DNA of 64,000 nucleotides from contig NC_134536.1 in the NCBI RefSeq assembly GCF_050624435.1, forward strand, positions 138,723,277-138,787,276, given 5' to 3'. The position numbers and the translations under genes were made by a program. Within the stretch, counting starts at the first letter, position 1. Every line of letters starts with the position of its first letter. Shown here piece after piece: positions 49,680 to 61,800 of this stretch. The notes under the pieces were generated by a model. The model ran no database searches, was not told where the DNA came from, and saw only the letters and a program-made list of their open reading frames with translations. This stretch comes from Tenrec ecaudatus (Eukaryota; Chordata; Mammalia; Afrosoricida; Tenrecidae).

Positions 49680-49732
49680 CTCATTTGCTTATGCAGCGCG
49701 TATGCTTCAATCAGAGAATGTACCATACTGGC
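49680..49732 (-). CDS. HDAC8: HDAC8 coding exon 2
   Basis: This 53-nt exon encodes ASMVHSLIEAYALHKQM plus two bases of an Arg codon. It is essentially identical to human HDAC8 over the helix that follows the active-site loop. The acceptor is a T-rich tract ending TTTTTTAG and the donor is AG/GTAAGT. Its first two residues (Ala-Ser) supply the phosphorylatable Ser of the PKA site whose basic residues end exon 1. Intron 1 is only 485 bp (49733-50217). The split Arg codon AG/G is completed by the first base of exon 3, as in other mammals. Confidence 0.95.
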
Positions 49733-50019
49733 CTAAAAAAAAAAAGCAGCATGCAAAAAAAAGGCAGAAAATAATCTGTGCTTAATTTCTCTTGAAAGTG
49801 TAATTGAGCACAATCCTATGTTCTCATCCTCTTGAACCTACACTTTAGACAATATAGGTATTACCTAAATGGCTAAAGCGAAAACACCAGACCTTAATTA
49901 ATTTTTCTCCTCCAACTTCTTCCATACGACTTCGGAGATTCTCAAGTAAAGCCACACCATCCTCTCTGTGCCAACCTCTCCCTTGTGCCCCCCACCCCAC
50001 CTGTCCTTTGGCACCCCGC

Positions 50020-50480
50020 CGATAAACGCTGCTCTCGGAGAACACTTCCTCCACCCAATATTACTTCACAAATTTGTCACGAAGATCTTCCCAAACTCTA
50101 AAATCCTCGGCGCTTCCAAAAGCCGCCCCACCCCCACCCCCTCTGCCCGGTCGACTGCCTCCATTGCCGCCCGCCTCCACCAAAAAGCCCACGATTTTTC
50201 GTCCCCAACTTTCTCACCCGTTTGGGGACTTTCGACAAGGAGTCGCACATCCTGACATACTCAGGACTGTAGATGTAAACCGGGGCCAGCGACTGCCCAC
50301 CATCCTCAGACTCCTCCATCTTCCACTGGCAATCCTTCCGTTAAGATCCGGCTCCTCGCAGACTCAGTTCGAGACGAGTTCCTGCTCCTGTGAACCGTCG
50401 CAGGTGCTCTCTGGTCAACATTCCCTCCTATTCCCGAGCTCTCCGGAAACGCTTTCCCCGCCCCACATCGACTGAGAGAA
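50020..50480. promoter_or_regulatory. HDAC8: CpG-rich promoter region over HDAC8 exon 1
   Basis: The stretch is visibly richer in C, G and CpG than the flanking AT-rich DNA. It covers HDAC8 exon 1, part of intron 1 and about 160 bp upstream of the ATG. It contains a GC box (ccccgcccc, 50456-50464) and an ETS-like tccggaaac at 50442-50450, with no TATA box at an obvious position. This is the usual layout of a housekeeping CpG-island promoter. The exact transcription start cannot be set from sequence alone. Confidence 0.7.
50218..50319 (-). CDS. HDAC8: HDAC8 coding exon 1 (N-terminus of histone deacetylase 8)
   Basis: HDAC8 is a zinc-dependent class I lysine deacetylase; its best-known substrate is the cohesin subunit SMC3. 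This exon encodes 34 residues, from [10 protein letters not shown] to the end at SKVPKR, and includes the hallmark stretch [10 protein letters not shown]. The human exon encodes 37 residues, so three are missing in the acidic N-terminal stretch. The start ATG at 50317-50319 has a good Kozak context (A at -3, G at +4) and matches the known start. The exon ends CGG with donor GTGAGAA, phase 0. The Lys of SKVPKR corresponds to human Lys33 in the active-site loop L1. The PKR end plus the Ala-Ser that begins exon 2 keeps the PKA site around human Ser39. Identification rests on recalled human sequence and the matching exon chain. Confidence 0.95.
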
Positions 50481-50663
50481 AACAATGCGCCTGCCTCCGT
50501 GGAAACCATCCAGTTCAAAAGAAGGTTTGGTAGCTATAAATTTTTTAAATTCTAAATAGTTGTCCAAAGGGATAGAAATTTACAGCAAAAATAAGTCCAG
50601 TCAAAGCCAACCATCCTTGTTGCCCAACGGGGCTATTTGTGATTAGGTCAAACCACCTGCAGA

Positions 50664-50682
50664 GCATGCTGGGAGATGTAGT
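50664..50682 (-). promoter_or_regulatory. ZNF143/THAP11-type promoter motif upstream of HDAC8
   Basis: Read on the minus strand this is ACTACATCTCCCAGCATGC. It agrees closely with the known ZNF143/THAP11 (SBS) motif, whose core is ACTACAnnTCCCAGnATGC. It lies about 345 bp upstream of the HDAC8 ATG, at the edge of the CpG-rich region and in unique sequence. Such sites typically sit close to the start of broadly expressed genes, so it probably drives HDAC8. A CCAAT pentamer lies about 40 bp farther upstream, at 50722-50726 on the plus strand. Confidence 0.7.
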
Positions 50683-50928
50683 TTCCAGTAGTTTGAGGCA
50701 AGGAAGAGTCGCGGCTTGCCGCCAATTTGATTTTTAGGGCTAAAACACATAACCTCGGCTCTTTATAAAGTCCTTGCAAATACATACTTTTAAATACTTA
50801 AAGATGTAGCTATTCATGAGTTTACCATAACCTATTTCTATCAGCCGTGTCTTCCAATGACAAAGTGGGGGCGGTGGGGAGGAGGGAGAGGGGAGAGGGA
50901 CAGACAGGATTTAGCTCATACAAGGAAT
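50683..50928. other. Unique sequence upstream of the HDAC8 promoter
   Basis: It holds a CCAAT pentamer (50722-50726) and a short G-rich tract near 50865-50905. No gene is seen. Confidence 0.4.
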
Positions 50929-51125
50929 CAGGAATCCTAGTAGCACAGTAGTTAGCGCTGAGCTGCTAACCAAAGGATGGGCAGATTGCACCCGCCAGCT
51001 ACTTTACTTACTTTGCTTCTAGAGAAGAGGATGTGGCAGTCAGTTTCCATAAAGGTTCTAGCCTTTGAAACCCTGCGAGGCAGTTCTATTCTGTCCTATA
51101 GGGTAACTATGGTTTGGGTTTTGTT
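50929..51125 (+). mobile_element. AfroSINE
   Basis: It has ggaatcctagtagcacagtag, a gctgctaaccaaagg block and ctgtcctatagggtaactatgg, with the end near 51120. Confidence 0.88.
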
Positions 51126-51269
51126 TTTGTTTAATGAAAGATATAAACGATTTTTAAAATTTGACCAGTAAATCCTCGTATTAATATTAGTTCATCAGTT
51201 CTCATCATATGGTAGTTAACAATTTCAAATAATTTACTCTGGCAAATGTTTCCCAAGACACTGGCAGGT

Positions 51270-51942
51270 TCTGATCAGTATATATGTACTAGAGTTTATT
51301 TATACATTCCTCAACAGACAGGGATTTTGGTTATTTCCATCATTTTTTGCTATTGTGGATAGTGTGCAATAAACATAGGTGTGCATATAGATGCTCGTGT
51401 TTGATTCTTTAATTTTCTAGGATACATGCCAAGTAAGAGATTGCTAGGTCATATGGTATTTCTATTCACATTTGTTTAAGGAAGTGCCATACTGTTATAA
51501 ATAGTGACTGTACAATTCTGCAACGCCACCAGCGATGTATGACAGTTCCAATCTCTCCATATCCCCTCCAGTATTTATTATGTTTTTTTTTGTTTTAAAA
51601 TATTCCTATTAATGCTAGATTGAGGTGGTATCTCATTGTTTTGTTTTCATTTGCATTTTCCTTCTAGCTAGTGATCTTGAGCATGTTGGCTGTCTGTATG
51701 TTATCTTTGGTGAATTGTTTGTTTATGTCTTCTGCCTATTTTTGAATTGGAATGTTCATGTTTTTCTTAGATGCTGCAGTTTTCTACATATTTTAGAAAT
51801 TGGGTACTTATTTGATATATCTTTATCTGAATTTCCCCGCCTCCCAAATCTATAGGTTCTCTTTTTACTCTTCTGAAATCCGTGGCTATGTAATAGGTTT
51901 TAGAATCAGGAAGTGAGGGGTCTCCTATTTTGTTTTTTAATA
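51270..51942 (-). mobile_element. L1 ORF2, antisense, interrupted
   Basis: This is the complement of the ORF2 C-terminal region (gatacatgccaagtaagag, ggaagtgccatactg). It is cut at about 51942 by the sense L1 3' UTR and resumes at 53885. Confidence 0.8.
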
Positions 51943-51956
51943 GTGTTTTCCTTAAA

Positions 51957-53880
51957 CATACTAGCATGAAGAAAGGAACCAATAAAGAGGTCTGCAGGGC
52001 CGGCCCCAATCCCAACTATGTGGATACCCCATCTGCAAGAAAATACACGTCACAAGACAGCACTGAAGCTACAGCTCAGGGAGAGGGGCATCTGATGAGA
52101 GCACACAGGAGCAAACAAAGATGGAAGGAGAGAGTAAAACACATCCTGGCCCAAGCCCTGAGGAAAATATTCCTGTTCAGAGCAGCCAATGCATAGAGAA
52201 GACCATAGGGCCGGCCCCATCACGAGACCTGATATCCCTCATTGTCCCATAGTACTACAGAGGACAACACTGGAAACATAGTACAAGAATTGTACCCCAT
52301 CTTACCCCACCACACCAGGGCAAAAACACTAAGAGTGTGCAACAGAACATCAAGGGGAGAAAAGCAATGAAGTCCCCAGAGAATGTCAAAAATAGACTTT
52401 GGGGCCAGGATGTGGCACCCCATCAGGATCCACAAACAGATCAACAAACAATTTATAGGCTCTTCTTTTCTTGTAGTTGGTTTTTTGGTTGTTTTTGTTT
52501 TGTTTTTCTCTGTCTTGTTTTTGTGCTTATTATTGGCTCTGCATTTTATCTAGATAAGATAAATGGGATAAATAATCCGGAGGAGAAAACAACAGAAGCA
52601 ATGATTCCGGAGGGACACGTGAGACGGGGAGGAAGGGGAAAGGAAGGAGGTGTCAACAAACCCTGGGACAAGAGAACAACAAGTGACCTACAATCAACGA
52701 TGAGGAGGGCATAGAATGCCTGGTGGGGCATGGGTAATGTAGCTGAGAGGAATTACTGAAACCTGAATGAAGGCCGAAAATGACAGTGGGACAAAAGGAA
52801 ACTAGATGGAAATAGAGGAAAGAACTAGGAGGCAAATTACATTTGTAGAGGTCTAAATACAGACATGTATGTATGTAAATATATTTTATATAACATTAGG
52901 GAAATAGATCTATGTACATATTTAATATGTTAAGTAGGTAGCAGATGAACATTGAGCCTCTACTCGGGTGCTCCCTCAATGCAAAAACACTTTGTTCTAA
53001 TAACCTGCCACTCTATGATGCTCACCTTCCCTGACAAGATCCCTGAAGACAAAGCAGGTGCATAAGCAAATGTGGTGAAGAAAGCTGATAGCTTCCAGCT
53101 ATCAAAAGAGATAGCGTCTGGGGTCTTAAAAGCTTGAATATAAACAAGCAACCATCTAGCTGAGAAGCAACAAAGCTTACGTGGAAGAAGTACATCAGCC
53201 TGTGTGATCATGAGGTGTTGATGGGATTAGTAGCAGGCATCAAAGACGCAGAACAAAAAATCATATCAATGTGAATGAGTCTTTTATGCCTGTAAACCAT
53301 TGGATATCCCCTTACAGAAGGGTCACAGGGAAGAGGAGAGCCAGTCAGGGTGCAGTTTAGCAACGATGAAACATACAACTTTCCTCTAGTATTTTAATGC
53401 TCCCCCCACCCCCTTGCCCACTATCATGACCCCAATTCTACCATACAAATCTAGCTACATCAGAGCATGTACACTGGTACAGATAAGAGCTGGAAACACA
53501 GGGTATCCAGGACAGATAAACCCTTCAGGGCCAATAATGAGTGTAGTGAGAGGGAAAGGTGGGAGGAGAAAGGAGGAACCAATCACAATGATCGACATAT
53601 AACCCCCTCTCAAGGGGATGGACAACATAAAAGTGGGTGATGGGAGACAGTGGTCGCTGTAAAACATGAAAAAATATATATAAATTATCAAAGATTCATG
53701 AGGAAGGTTGGGGATGGAGGGGGGAAATGAGTTAATACCAAGGACTCAAGTAGAAAGAAAATGTTTTGAAAATGATGACAGCAACATATGTACAAATGTG
53801 CTTGACACCATGGATGTGTACATACATTGTGATAAGACCTTTACAAGCCCTCAATAAAATGGTTTAAATTTTTAAGAAAA
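51957..53880 (+). mobile_element. 5'-truncated L1 3' UTR, sense
   Basis: It is collinear with 42595 onward in the full-length L1 (gaggtctgcagggccggccc). It has one 'gtggtgaagaaagctgat' module and ends gcccctcaataaaatgg-like plus A tract. Its flanks, agtgttttccttaa and attgttttgcttat, are a decayed duplication. Confidence 0.85.
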
Positions 53881-53884
53881 GAAA

Positions 53885-55130
53885 AAAACATTGTTTTGCT
53901 TATCCTGATTTTCTTTCCTTTCCATATAAAGTTACTGGTTAGTTTTTCCCTTTTCTTTGAAGGATAGTATTGAGATTTGAACCAGAATTGCATTGTATTT
54001 ATAGTACTTGATGTCTAATAACTCTGGCTAAGACTTCCTGAACTATATTAAATAAGGGTCGTAATAATGTAAATCCCTTATCTGGTTCCTGTTCAGAGAG
54101 GAAATGCTTTCAGTTTATCTCTGTTGAATAAAGTGCTAGCCATTGGTATTATATATATGAACTTCATTATGTTGAGGGATTTCCCTTTTATTCCCATTTT
54201 ATTAAGCATTTTTATAAAAAATCTATGTTGGGAGGGGAAATGGATGTTTGATTTTGTTGAACAACTTGACTGCCTTGATTGATGTAATCATATGGTTCTC
54301 TTGTTTTGATCATATGGTGGATAACATTGATTGTTTTTCTAATATTGAACTATGCTAGCATACCTGGTATAAATCCCCCTTGAACATGTTGTATTTTTTA
54401 AAGTTCTTGTTGAAATCCATTAGCTGAGAATATGTTGAAAAACTTAGTATCTATGTTCATACGGGATATTGATCTGTACTTTTTTGTGATGGGAACAACT
54501 TTACCTGGTTCCGGTATCAGTTAAACTTCTTAAAATGAGTTTCATGGTGGATTGCACTTTTCTGTATTCTGGACTAATTTGTAAAGTATTGGTGTTAAAT
54601 CTTCTGTGAATGTTTGTTAAAATTCTCCAGCAAAACCATCTAGTCCTGGATTTTTTGTTTTGGAGAATTTTTTAATGATCTGATTTATTTCTTCTTGTGT
54701 TATAGGTCTATTAAGTTTTTTATATCAGTTGTGCTAATTGAAGTAGGTAACATGTTTCTAGAAATGTGTCAATTTCTTCTAGGTTTTCAAATTTGGTGGA
54801 TTATGGCCCTTCATAATATTGTGTAGCTATCCTTATTTCACTTGGTTCTTTTATGATGTCTCCTACATCATTTCTTTTTTGCAATCAGATTACTTTATTG
54901 AATCGACACTGAAGTATGGAAGGGGTGGGGCAGTGAGGTCTGATGACTGAGGCCCGACCAGATCACTCAGATCTCATAGCCGCTGAACATTTCATTTCTT
55001 ATTGGTAGTATTTATTTCTTCTCCTTCTTTTCCTTTACATATCACTTTGTTAATCCTTTCAAAGAACCAACTTTGCTCATTTTTGTATTGTTTTGATATT
55101 TTCTGATTCATTCATTTCTGGAATCATTTA
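53885..55130 (-). mobile_element. L1 ORF2, antisense (continuation)
   Basis: The complement of ORF2 runs on, interrupted only by the small retropseudogene at 54877-54991. It has aaatggatgtttgattttgttg and tcaccaaaatcc-type landmarks and no intact frame. Confidence 0.75.
54877..54991 (-). pseudogene. Short processed pseudogene: 3' end of an unidentified mRNA
   Basis: This 115-bp insert interrupts an antisense L1. Read on the minus strand it has the polyadenylation signal AATAAA (54894-54899), 13 further bases and a short poly(A) (T run to 54880). It is flanked by tcatttctt at 54868-54876 and 54992-55000. It is therefore a severely 5'-truncated retrocopy, mostly 3' UTR. The upstream end could encode a C-terminal FSGYEI followed by TGA, but I do not recognise the parent gene. 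Confidence 0.7.
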
Positions 55131-55149
55131 TTTATTTATTTATTTATTG

Positions 55150-55500
55150 GTTGGTTTCAGCATTTTGTTCTGACACAGTTTAGGCTAAAAGTCTGAAATC
55201 AAGGTGCCAACTTTAGGGAAAGGTTTTCTCTCTCTGTTTCTGCAGAGGAAGGTCCTTGTGTTATCTGAGCATCTGTTCTTGGTCAATCTCCATGTGGCTT
55301 AGCGTTTCCCTTCCCCATCTCTGCTTCTCTCTGTTCATTTTATCTCTATTACATCTCAAAAGAACATGCCTCAGGATACAACCTACATTAACAATGCCTC
55401 ATTAATGTAATGGCATTATAACTAAATGGAATTATAACCACAGACATAGAAGTTAAGATTTACAATACATATTTCAATCTGACATAATTCAATCTATAAC
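55150..55500. repeat. Unnamed dispersed repeat, copy 3
   Basis: It shares the aggaaggtccttgt block and the atgcctcattaatgta stretch with 13890-14400, in the same order and orientation. Confidence 0.5.
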
Positions 55501-55984
55501 AGTCATGCATAATCATCGCTGCCCTCAGATTCCACTCCACAAAGTGATGCCCTTGTTGGTTATAAATTCTGCTCCCCTTTAATTATGGGATTGTATGCTC
55601 CCCAAAGTATAGTGTAAGTACATCTCTCCTCCTCCATTGATTTATATATGGTTTCTTGGTGTTTTAATACACTCTAAACTTCATCTTACTCTATATGTTC
55701 AATTCCTTTATTTATTTTTATATTATAACAGTTTTAATGTAAATTAGATGGGAGATTATCTTTTAGCTCACCAATTTTGTTTAACTTTTTTATGAATTAG
55801 GTGAAGGTTTACAGAGCAGATGATCATTTTCATAATCAAAAATTCATACATTATTTTGTTTCACTTTATACATTGCAATCCTTTTGATGCATCATCACTC
55901 ATCATAATTCCTCCCTATATTTCTTGTTTCCATTTCTCCTTCCCTAATCCACTGAAATTTGTCCTTTGGTAGATATTGCCCATT
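55501..55984 (-). mobile_element. L1 3' region, antisense (probable)
   Basis: The stretch around ttaggtgaaggtttacagagcag (55797-55821) resembles the complement of an afrotherian L1 3' end. The left 250 bp are not assigned. Confidence 0.45.
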
Positions 55985-55999
55985 AAAATATCACCAATT

Positions 56000-56638
56000 G
56001 ACTCACTCTCTTACTCAGTCTTTCACTGTCTCCCTTACTTTCTCACTTTCTCATTCTCTCACTCACTCTCTCTCTCACTAATTTTCTCCCTCACTCACTC
56101 ACTCACTCACTCTCTCACTTTCTCACTAACTCACTCACTCTCACTGAACTCTCTCACTCACTTTCTCACTCATTCACTCCCTGAATCTCACTCTCTCACT
56201 CACTCACTCATTCACTCACTCACTCATTTTCTAACTCACTCTGACTCGCTCACTCTCTCACTCTATCTCTCACACACTCTCTCAGTCTCTCACTCTCTCA
56301 CTCTCTTACTCACATACTCACTATCCCACTCTTAGTCTCTCACTCACTCACTCACTCACTCACTCACTGTCTAACCTGCTCTCTTACTCACTCTCTCACT
56401 CAATAACTCACTCACTCTGTCACTCACTAACTCAATTGCACTCACTCACTGACTCTCTCACTTCCTGTCTCACTCAGTCTCTCACTCTCTCACTGACTCT
56501 CTGACTCACTCACTCACTGTCTCTCTCTCACTATCTCACCCTCTCAACATATTCCTTCAATCGCTCATTCACTCTCACACACTAACACACTCTCTCTCTT
56601 ACTCTCTCACTCACCTCTCACTGACTCACAGAAAAAAA
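56000..56638 (+). repeat. CTCA/TCTC microsatellite, about 640 bp
   Basis: A long imperfect CTCA/CTCT tract gives spurious Leu/Ser/Thr/His reading frames. It is sharply bounded: atcaccaatt lies at 55990-55999 and again at 56639-56648, and the insert ends cacag followed by a run of A. Confidence 0.9.
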
Positions 56639-56648
56639 ATCACCAATT

Positions 56649-57499
56649 TTGTATTCAGCACTTTAAACTACTATCAATGCCTCCAATAGTTTAATATGTA
56701 TTTTCTCCTGGATTTCTCTTCTTCCTTTTTGTGTTAGTCCAGGTAAACTAGATAAATGAATTCATAGACACACATGTTCTTTCCAGAAAACCCAGTAAAC
56801 TGCATGAACATGCCTGACCTCTGGCTAGCCAAAGAGAAAACACTATCGTCAGGCAGAGGTCAAACAAGGATCCACTCTCCATCTTTATGATTTGTGTCTA
56901 TAGTACCCCACGCCCAATGCACCATAATATGCTAGTGTCGGTTGACTACAGAAACAAATCCAGAGAGACCCTCATATGTGTATAAGAAAGACCTTTACAT
57001 AAAGGTAATTATACATTAAGAAAACATCCTAGCCCAGTCCAGATCAAGTCTATAAGCCCAATATTAGTCCATATGTCCAATACCAATCTATAATTCCTCT
57101 TCAGACTTACAAAACACATGCAATGATGCCAAATGCAGGAAAATCACAGGCCAGTGTATGAGGAGTCTTATGGATCCAGTAGTTGGTGTTGTTAGCATCT
57201 CATCACTGTCAGGGGTCTCCTAGTGGCTCCTCCAGCTCCACTCTGGCTGCATCAGCATAACTCCATCCAGCTCATTGTCCCTAGTGTCTCACAGGGAATG
57301 TGTGTCCCACCTCCAATGAGCTATCTCCTTTGTGCCTCCAAATGAGGTCAGCAATATGGGGCCTTACTGACAGGCTAACCTCCACCCCTTCACTCTTAAT
57401 CCTCTCAAATCGACAACAGATTATATAACTAGCACACTCTTGTGAAATCTTCCATTTCACCCAAGTTAACACCTTATAACAATCTAACATATTTCTTTT
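56649..57499. repeat. Unassigned, partly repeat-like
   Basis: From 56740 a stretch with gttagtccaggtaaactag and caatgatgccaaatgcagg resembles a dispersed element known to me only by appearance. No gene was found. Confidence 0.4.
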
Positions 57500-57735
57500 T
57501 AAAATAGTTTCATTGTGATACACTTTATCTTAAAATTTAATCATTCAGTCATATTAAGACGATTTGTGCAATCATCACTACAGTCAATTTCAGAATACTT
57601 TCTTCTCATACTCATTGTTGTTAGCTCCATATTTTCTTCCATCCTCCTTTGCCATATTCCTGAGCAATTATCAATCAAATTTCTGTCTCCTATCTTGGAT
57701 TTCATATACAGAAAATCATACAAAACACAAACAGG
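57500..57735 (-). mobile_element. L1 3' UTR fragment, antisense
   Basis: It is homologous to 16505-16700 (gtgcaatcatcactac, tctcatactcattgttgttag). It is short and unflanked. Confidence 0.65.
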
Positions 57736-57844
57736 AAGTAAACAAACAAAGTAAAGCCCAAAAACGACGACACAAAACAGAAAACCCTCTATCAAAAACA
57801 AAGCAGAATATAGAAAGTACCCAAATTACTCCACATAGAGATGG

Positions 57845-58190
57845 TTGTAAGCACTTGAGAGGCTTGGTAAAGTAACAGCATACAAGATTAACAAGCAGAA
57901 ATTAATTGGATTCCTATATACCAGCAAAGAGAGTTCTGAAAAAGATTAAAAAAATAAACCATTTAAATAGCTACATAAAAGTTTAAATACCTAGGAATAT
58001 ACCTAACCAAAGAAACAAAACACCTGTACAAAGACAACTACAGGACATTATTACAAGAAACCTACACAAATAGAAGGATATCCTGTTCTCATGGATAGGA
58101 CTTAATATTGTGGAATGTGAAAATGGCAATATTACTTAAAGCAATCTACAAATACAACACAATTCCAATACAAATCTCAACTTCATTCTT
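57845..58190 (+). mobile_element. Outer L1: ORF2 segment (host of the nested stack)
   Basis: The sequence aagattaacaagcagaaatt...cctaggaatatacctaac is the plus-strand L1 ORF2 region downstream of the reverse transcriptase. After interruptions at 58191-58709 and 58811-62043 the same L1 resumes at 58723-58810 and 62064-62280, then runs through an older-type 3' UTR to the window end. The ORF is not intact. Confidence 0.8.
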
Positions 58191-58709
58191 GATTTAAACA
58201 GTCTAATTGGCACTTCAATTACATATCCTACAATTCAATAGTTCAATTATATAAAGAATTGTACAATAATTACCTCAATCAATTTGAGAACATTTACTTC
58301 TTCCTTGTACTCATTACTTGTGTAATTATTTTTTTTAGTTATGGCAAATGTGTACACTACAAAACATTCTCCAATTCAGTAATTTCTACATGTAAAATTC
58401 AGTGCCATTGATTATACTCTTCATGTTGTATAAGCATTATTGATATTCTTTTTCAAATTATTCCAACTCCATTAACATAAACTCAATGCCCCTAAATAAA
58501 AACTCTTCCTCCTTCACCCATGGTAACCACAGGTCAAGTTTGGTTCATTTTTTCTAGCAGTTTTCTTAATATAGTCTTCCCATATCATACACTTCCATAG
58601 TTAAATCGCTTTTGAAAAGAGTTGTATATGCATCTTTACAATCAGTTCTAATTTTCCCTTCCCCCTCCCGCAATCATTGTTTGTTTCTCAATTCTCCACA
58701 CCCTTTCCC
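58191..58709 (-). mobile_element. 5'-truncated L1 3' UTR insertion, antisense
   Basis: It is homologous to 7130-7600 on the same strand, including aaaacattctccaattc and aacataaactcaatg. It interrupts the outer L1 ORF2. The 13-bp duplications caacttcattctt (58178-58190) and caactacattctt (58710-58722) differ at one base. No poly(T) remains clear at the left edge. Confidence 0.75.
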
Positions 58710-58810
58710 CAACTACATTCTTTAAAGAAATTAAAAAGCTAATTACCAACTTCTGAAGGAAAAGGCCCAAGTTAAGCAAAGAACTTCTCATAAGAGAACA
58801 AAGTGGAGGG

Positions 58811-61800
58811 AGGAGTCAAGATGGCGTCCATGTACAATCACCCGCCTGGTGTACCTGTTGTTAGATCAGAAAATTGAGAAGTACAGAGGCCAATAGATTC
58901 AGTGTACTAAGGTGGCTGACTCAGACCCACCCCCACCCCCAGCCACCCCCCTAGATAGGACTCTAATCCCCAGAGTGCAGCCTAGGATTTTGCTGAGGGA
59001 GCAGGGCACTAATCCACCCAGTGAGAGGGTATTATATATGCCTCCACAGAAATGGGAGTGTGAATGCAGACTCCACCACTGTACGCCAAACTTTGAGGGT
59101 AATGTAGCCGCATGGAGCAAATTATGAACAGAGAGGTCTACAGGGCTGGCCCTAATCAGAGCCAATCTGACTCCCTCCCCAGCAGTATGTGTTACAAAGG
59201 ACAACACTAAACCTACAGGCTGAGGAGAGGAGCCCTCCTGTGATGCCTACACGGAAGCAAACCAAGAAGGAAAAAGAGAGAGGAACTAGACCCCACATCA
59301 CCATACCAAGCTCTGAGGAGCTGCTAAAGCACAGAGACAACAGCTCGAGACATGATGTCCCCTTGATGGAGCATACCGAGACAGAGGACAATACTGGGGA
59401 CACACAGAAGGGAGTTAGTCTGGTCTAACACCTTCCCCTCTCCCCCCGTAGGGCAAACCAAGAAGGGAACATGCAATGGGAGAAAAGCCACAAAGCCCCT
59501 GAGGATACCCCCACAGTGACTTCAGGGTAGGGGGGACAGTTCCCAGAACCCTCCAGGTCCTGTGGGGAGACAGTCAAAAAGTAGAAGACAGACCTGGAAT
59601 TATGTGCGCTTTTTCATTTTTTCCCTAATTTTATTTAAGCTTGTGTTTTCCTTTTGTTGTGGCTCTGTTGTTGTTGTTTTGCCTACCTATGAAAAATAGG
59701 CATAGGAAGCAAGCCCAAGAAGAAATCAGGTGAACTGAGGGTTCCGGAGAGACTTGGGGGAGTAGGAGGTAGGGGAAGGGAGCGGTGAGCAAACAATGCC
59801 ATAGACAGGGGAACAACTAGGGAATTAAAATTAATAATGAGGAGGACATAGAGATCCTTGGGGTGTTGGAGCAACAGCAATCTAGCTGAGAGGAATTACT
59901 AAGAGACAGGAGAAGGGAGAGTGTGAAGGTGGGGCAGGAGGAAAGTAAAAGGCAACAGAAGAAAGATCTAGGAAGCAAATCTATGGATAGACATATAAAC
60001 ATAGATGTGTACATATATAAATATATTAATTCATAAAATAGAGGTATTGGTCTATGTACATATATTCATATGGAAATACATTGATGAAGTGGACAGACAT
60101 TGGGCCTCTGCTCTAGCCCTCCCTCAATGCAAGAACACTTTGTTCTAACAACCTGGCATTCTGTGATGCTCACTCCCCCAGTACAATCACTGAAGACCAA
60201 ATGGGTGCATAAACAAATGTGGTGAAGAAAGCTGATGATGCCTGCCTTTCAAAAGGTATAGCATTTGGGGTCTGAAAGTTTGAAGTTAACAAGCAGCTGT
60301 CTAGCAGAGAAGCAACAAGCCCACATGGAAGATAGCACACCTGCTTGTTAGATCATGAGGTGTTGACAGGATCAGGTAACTGGCATCAGCGGACCCAAAA
60401 CAAACAATATTGTTGACAACAAGGGGGCTCAGAGCAGAGACCCCAAATCCATTTGTAGGCAATAGGACATCCCCTCACAGAAGGGTAACAAGAAAGGGAT
60501 GAGTCAACCAGGGAGCAATATAGCACCGATGAAACACACACTACTCCTCTGGTTCTTTGAGGCTTCCTCCCCTCATTATCAGGACCCCAGTCTTGCCTTT
60601 CAGTTCTGGCTGGAATGGAACATGTTCACTGGTACAGATAAGAGCTCATGACATATGGAATCCAGGTCAGATAAACCCCCAGGGACAGAAATGGGAGTAG
60701 CAATACCAGGAAGGCAGGGGGAAAGTGGGGGAACCAATTGCAATGATCGGCACATAATTCCCCCACCCAGGGGGAGAAACAACAGAAACATGGGTGAGGG
60801 GAGATAGCGGTCAGTGGCAGATATGAAAATAATAATTTATCATTTATCAAGGAGTCATCAGAGTAGGAGGGGGACGGGAAGGGAGGGATAAAAAAGGAAC
60901 TGATATCAAAGGTTCAAATAGAAAGAAAAATAACTAGAATATGATGGCAACATACTTGATATAACTGATGTGTTATAAGCGCTGTAAGAGCCCCCCAATG
61001 AATTGATCTTTGTTTTTTTGATGGATGAGGTAGTTAGTTTATTGTGCCAACCTGACAGATAAACACATGTGGGGTTAATTGAAGGGGGCAGAGGGATACA
61101 TGGCTCCGTGAGCCTCACCTTTCTAGTTCTCTGGTCTCTTGCTTTGTGTTGGTCAGACCAGGGTGCAGCTGCCTTAGCAGTTCCCTGCTTGAGCCGCCAA
61201 GGCTCACTTCCTGCAGGACATCCCCAAGGAGAAACCGCATAGACCTACCCCAATGCAGCCCTGGGTGGTGGAGCAACCTGTGGAGACCCCTGCCAGCACT
61301 GAGGTGTTTACACGTTGTTCACTGGCTGGGCTTTCCTCCTGCAGTTGGCGTCATTGCGTCTGGAGTTCTGCAAGTTTCTTAGATGTTGGTGAAACAATAG
61401 TACAGTAGCCGTTGATTTGATGGGTTGTAGAAAGCTGGGCTAGCCCACTGATCTGAACTCCACCGACTGGAAGACGGTGGAATTTGGTAATGACGTCCAG
61501 AACCAGCACTGCCATCTCTGTTAGATAAGAGGTAAATGGCTTCAGACCGCACTGAATCGCGTATCGTGTGGTGGTCCTCACAGCTTTTGGCTCAGTCTGC
61601 AAAGCATCCCTGGGACAAACAAGGGTCCCATCTGATGTCTCTCCCCATCATCTCACTCGGACGAGTACACAGGCGGGAGGCTTTGCAATCTTGCACATGA
61701 CTTTAGGAATAGTAAGTTTCAGAAAGCAGCGTAGCTAGCCTTCAACCAGAGGTGGTAGAAATGTCACTCAAACCTCTCTTCCTGTGGCCACGGCCACCCC

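Noticed and set aside
50098-50319. Whole 73-codon minus-strand frame as HDAC8 coding sequence
   Set aside because: Only the first 34 codons are exon. After the GTGAGAA donor the frame runs into intron 1.
55976-56335. Ser/Leu/His/Thr-rich 119-codon frame
   Set aside because: It is a translation of the CTCA microsatellite.
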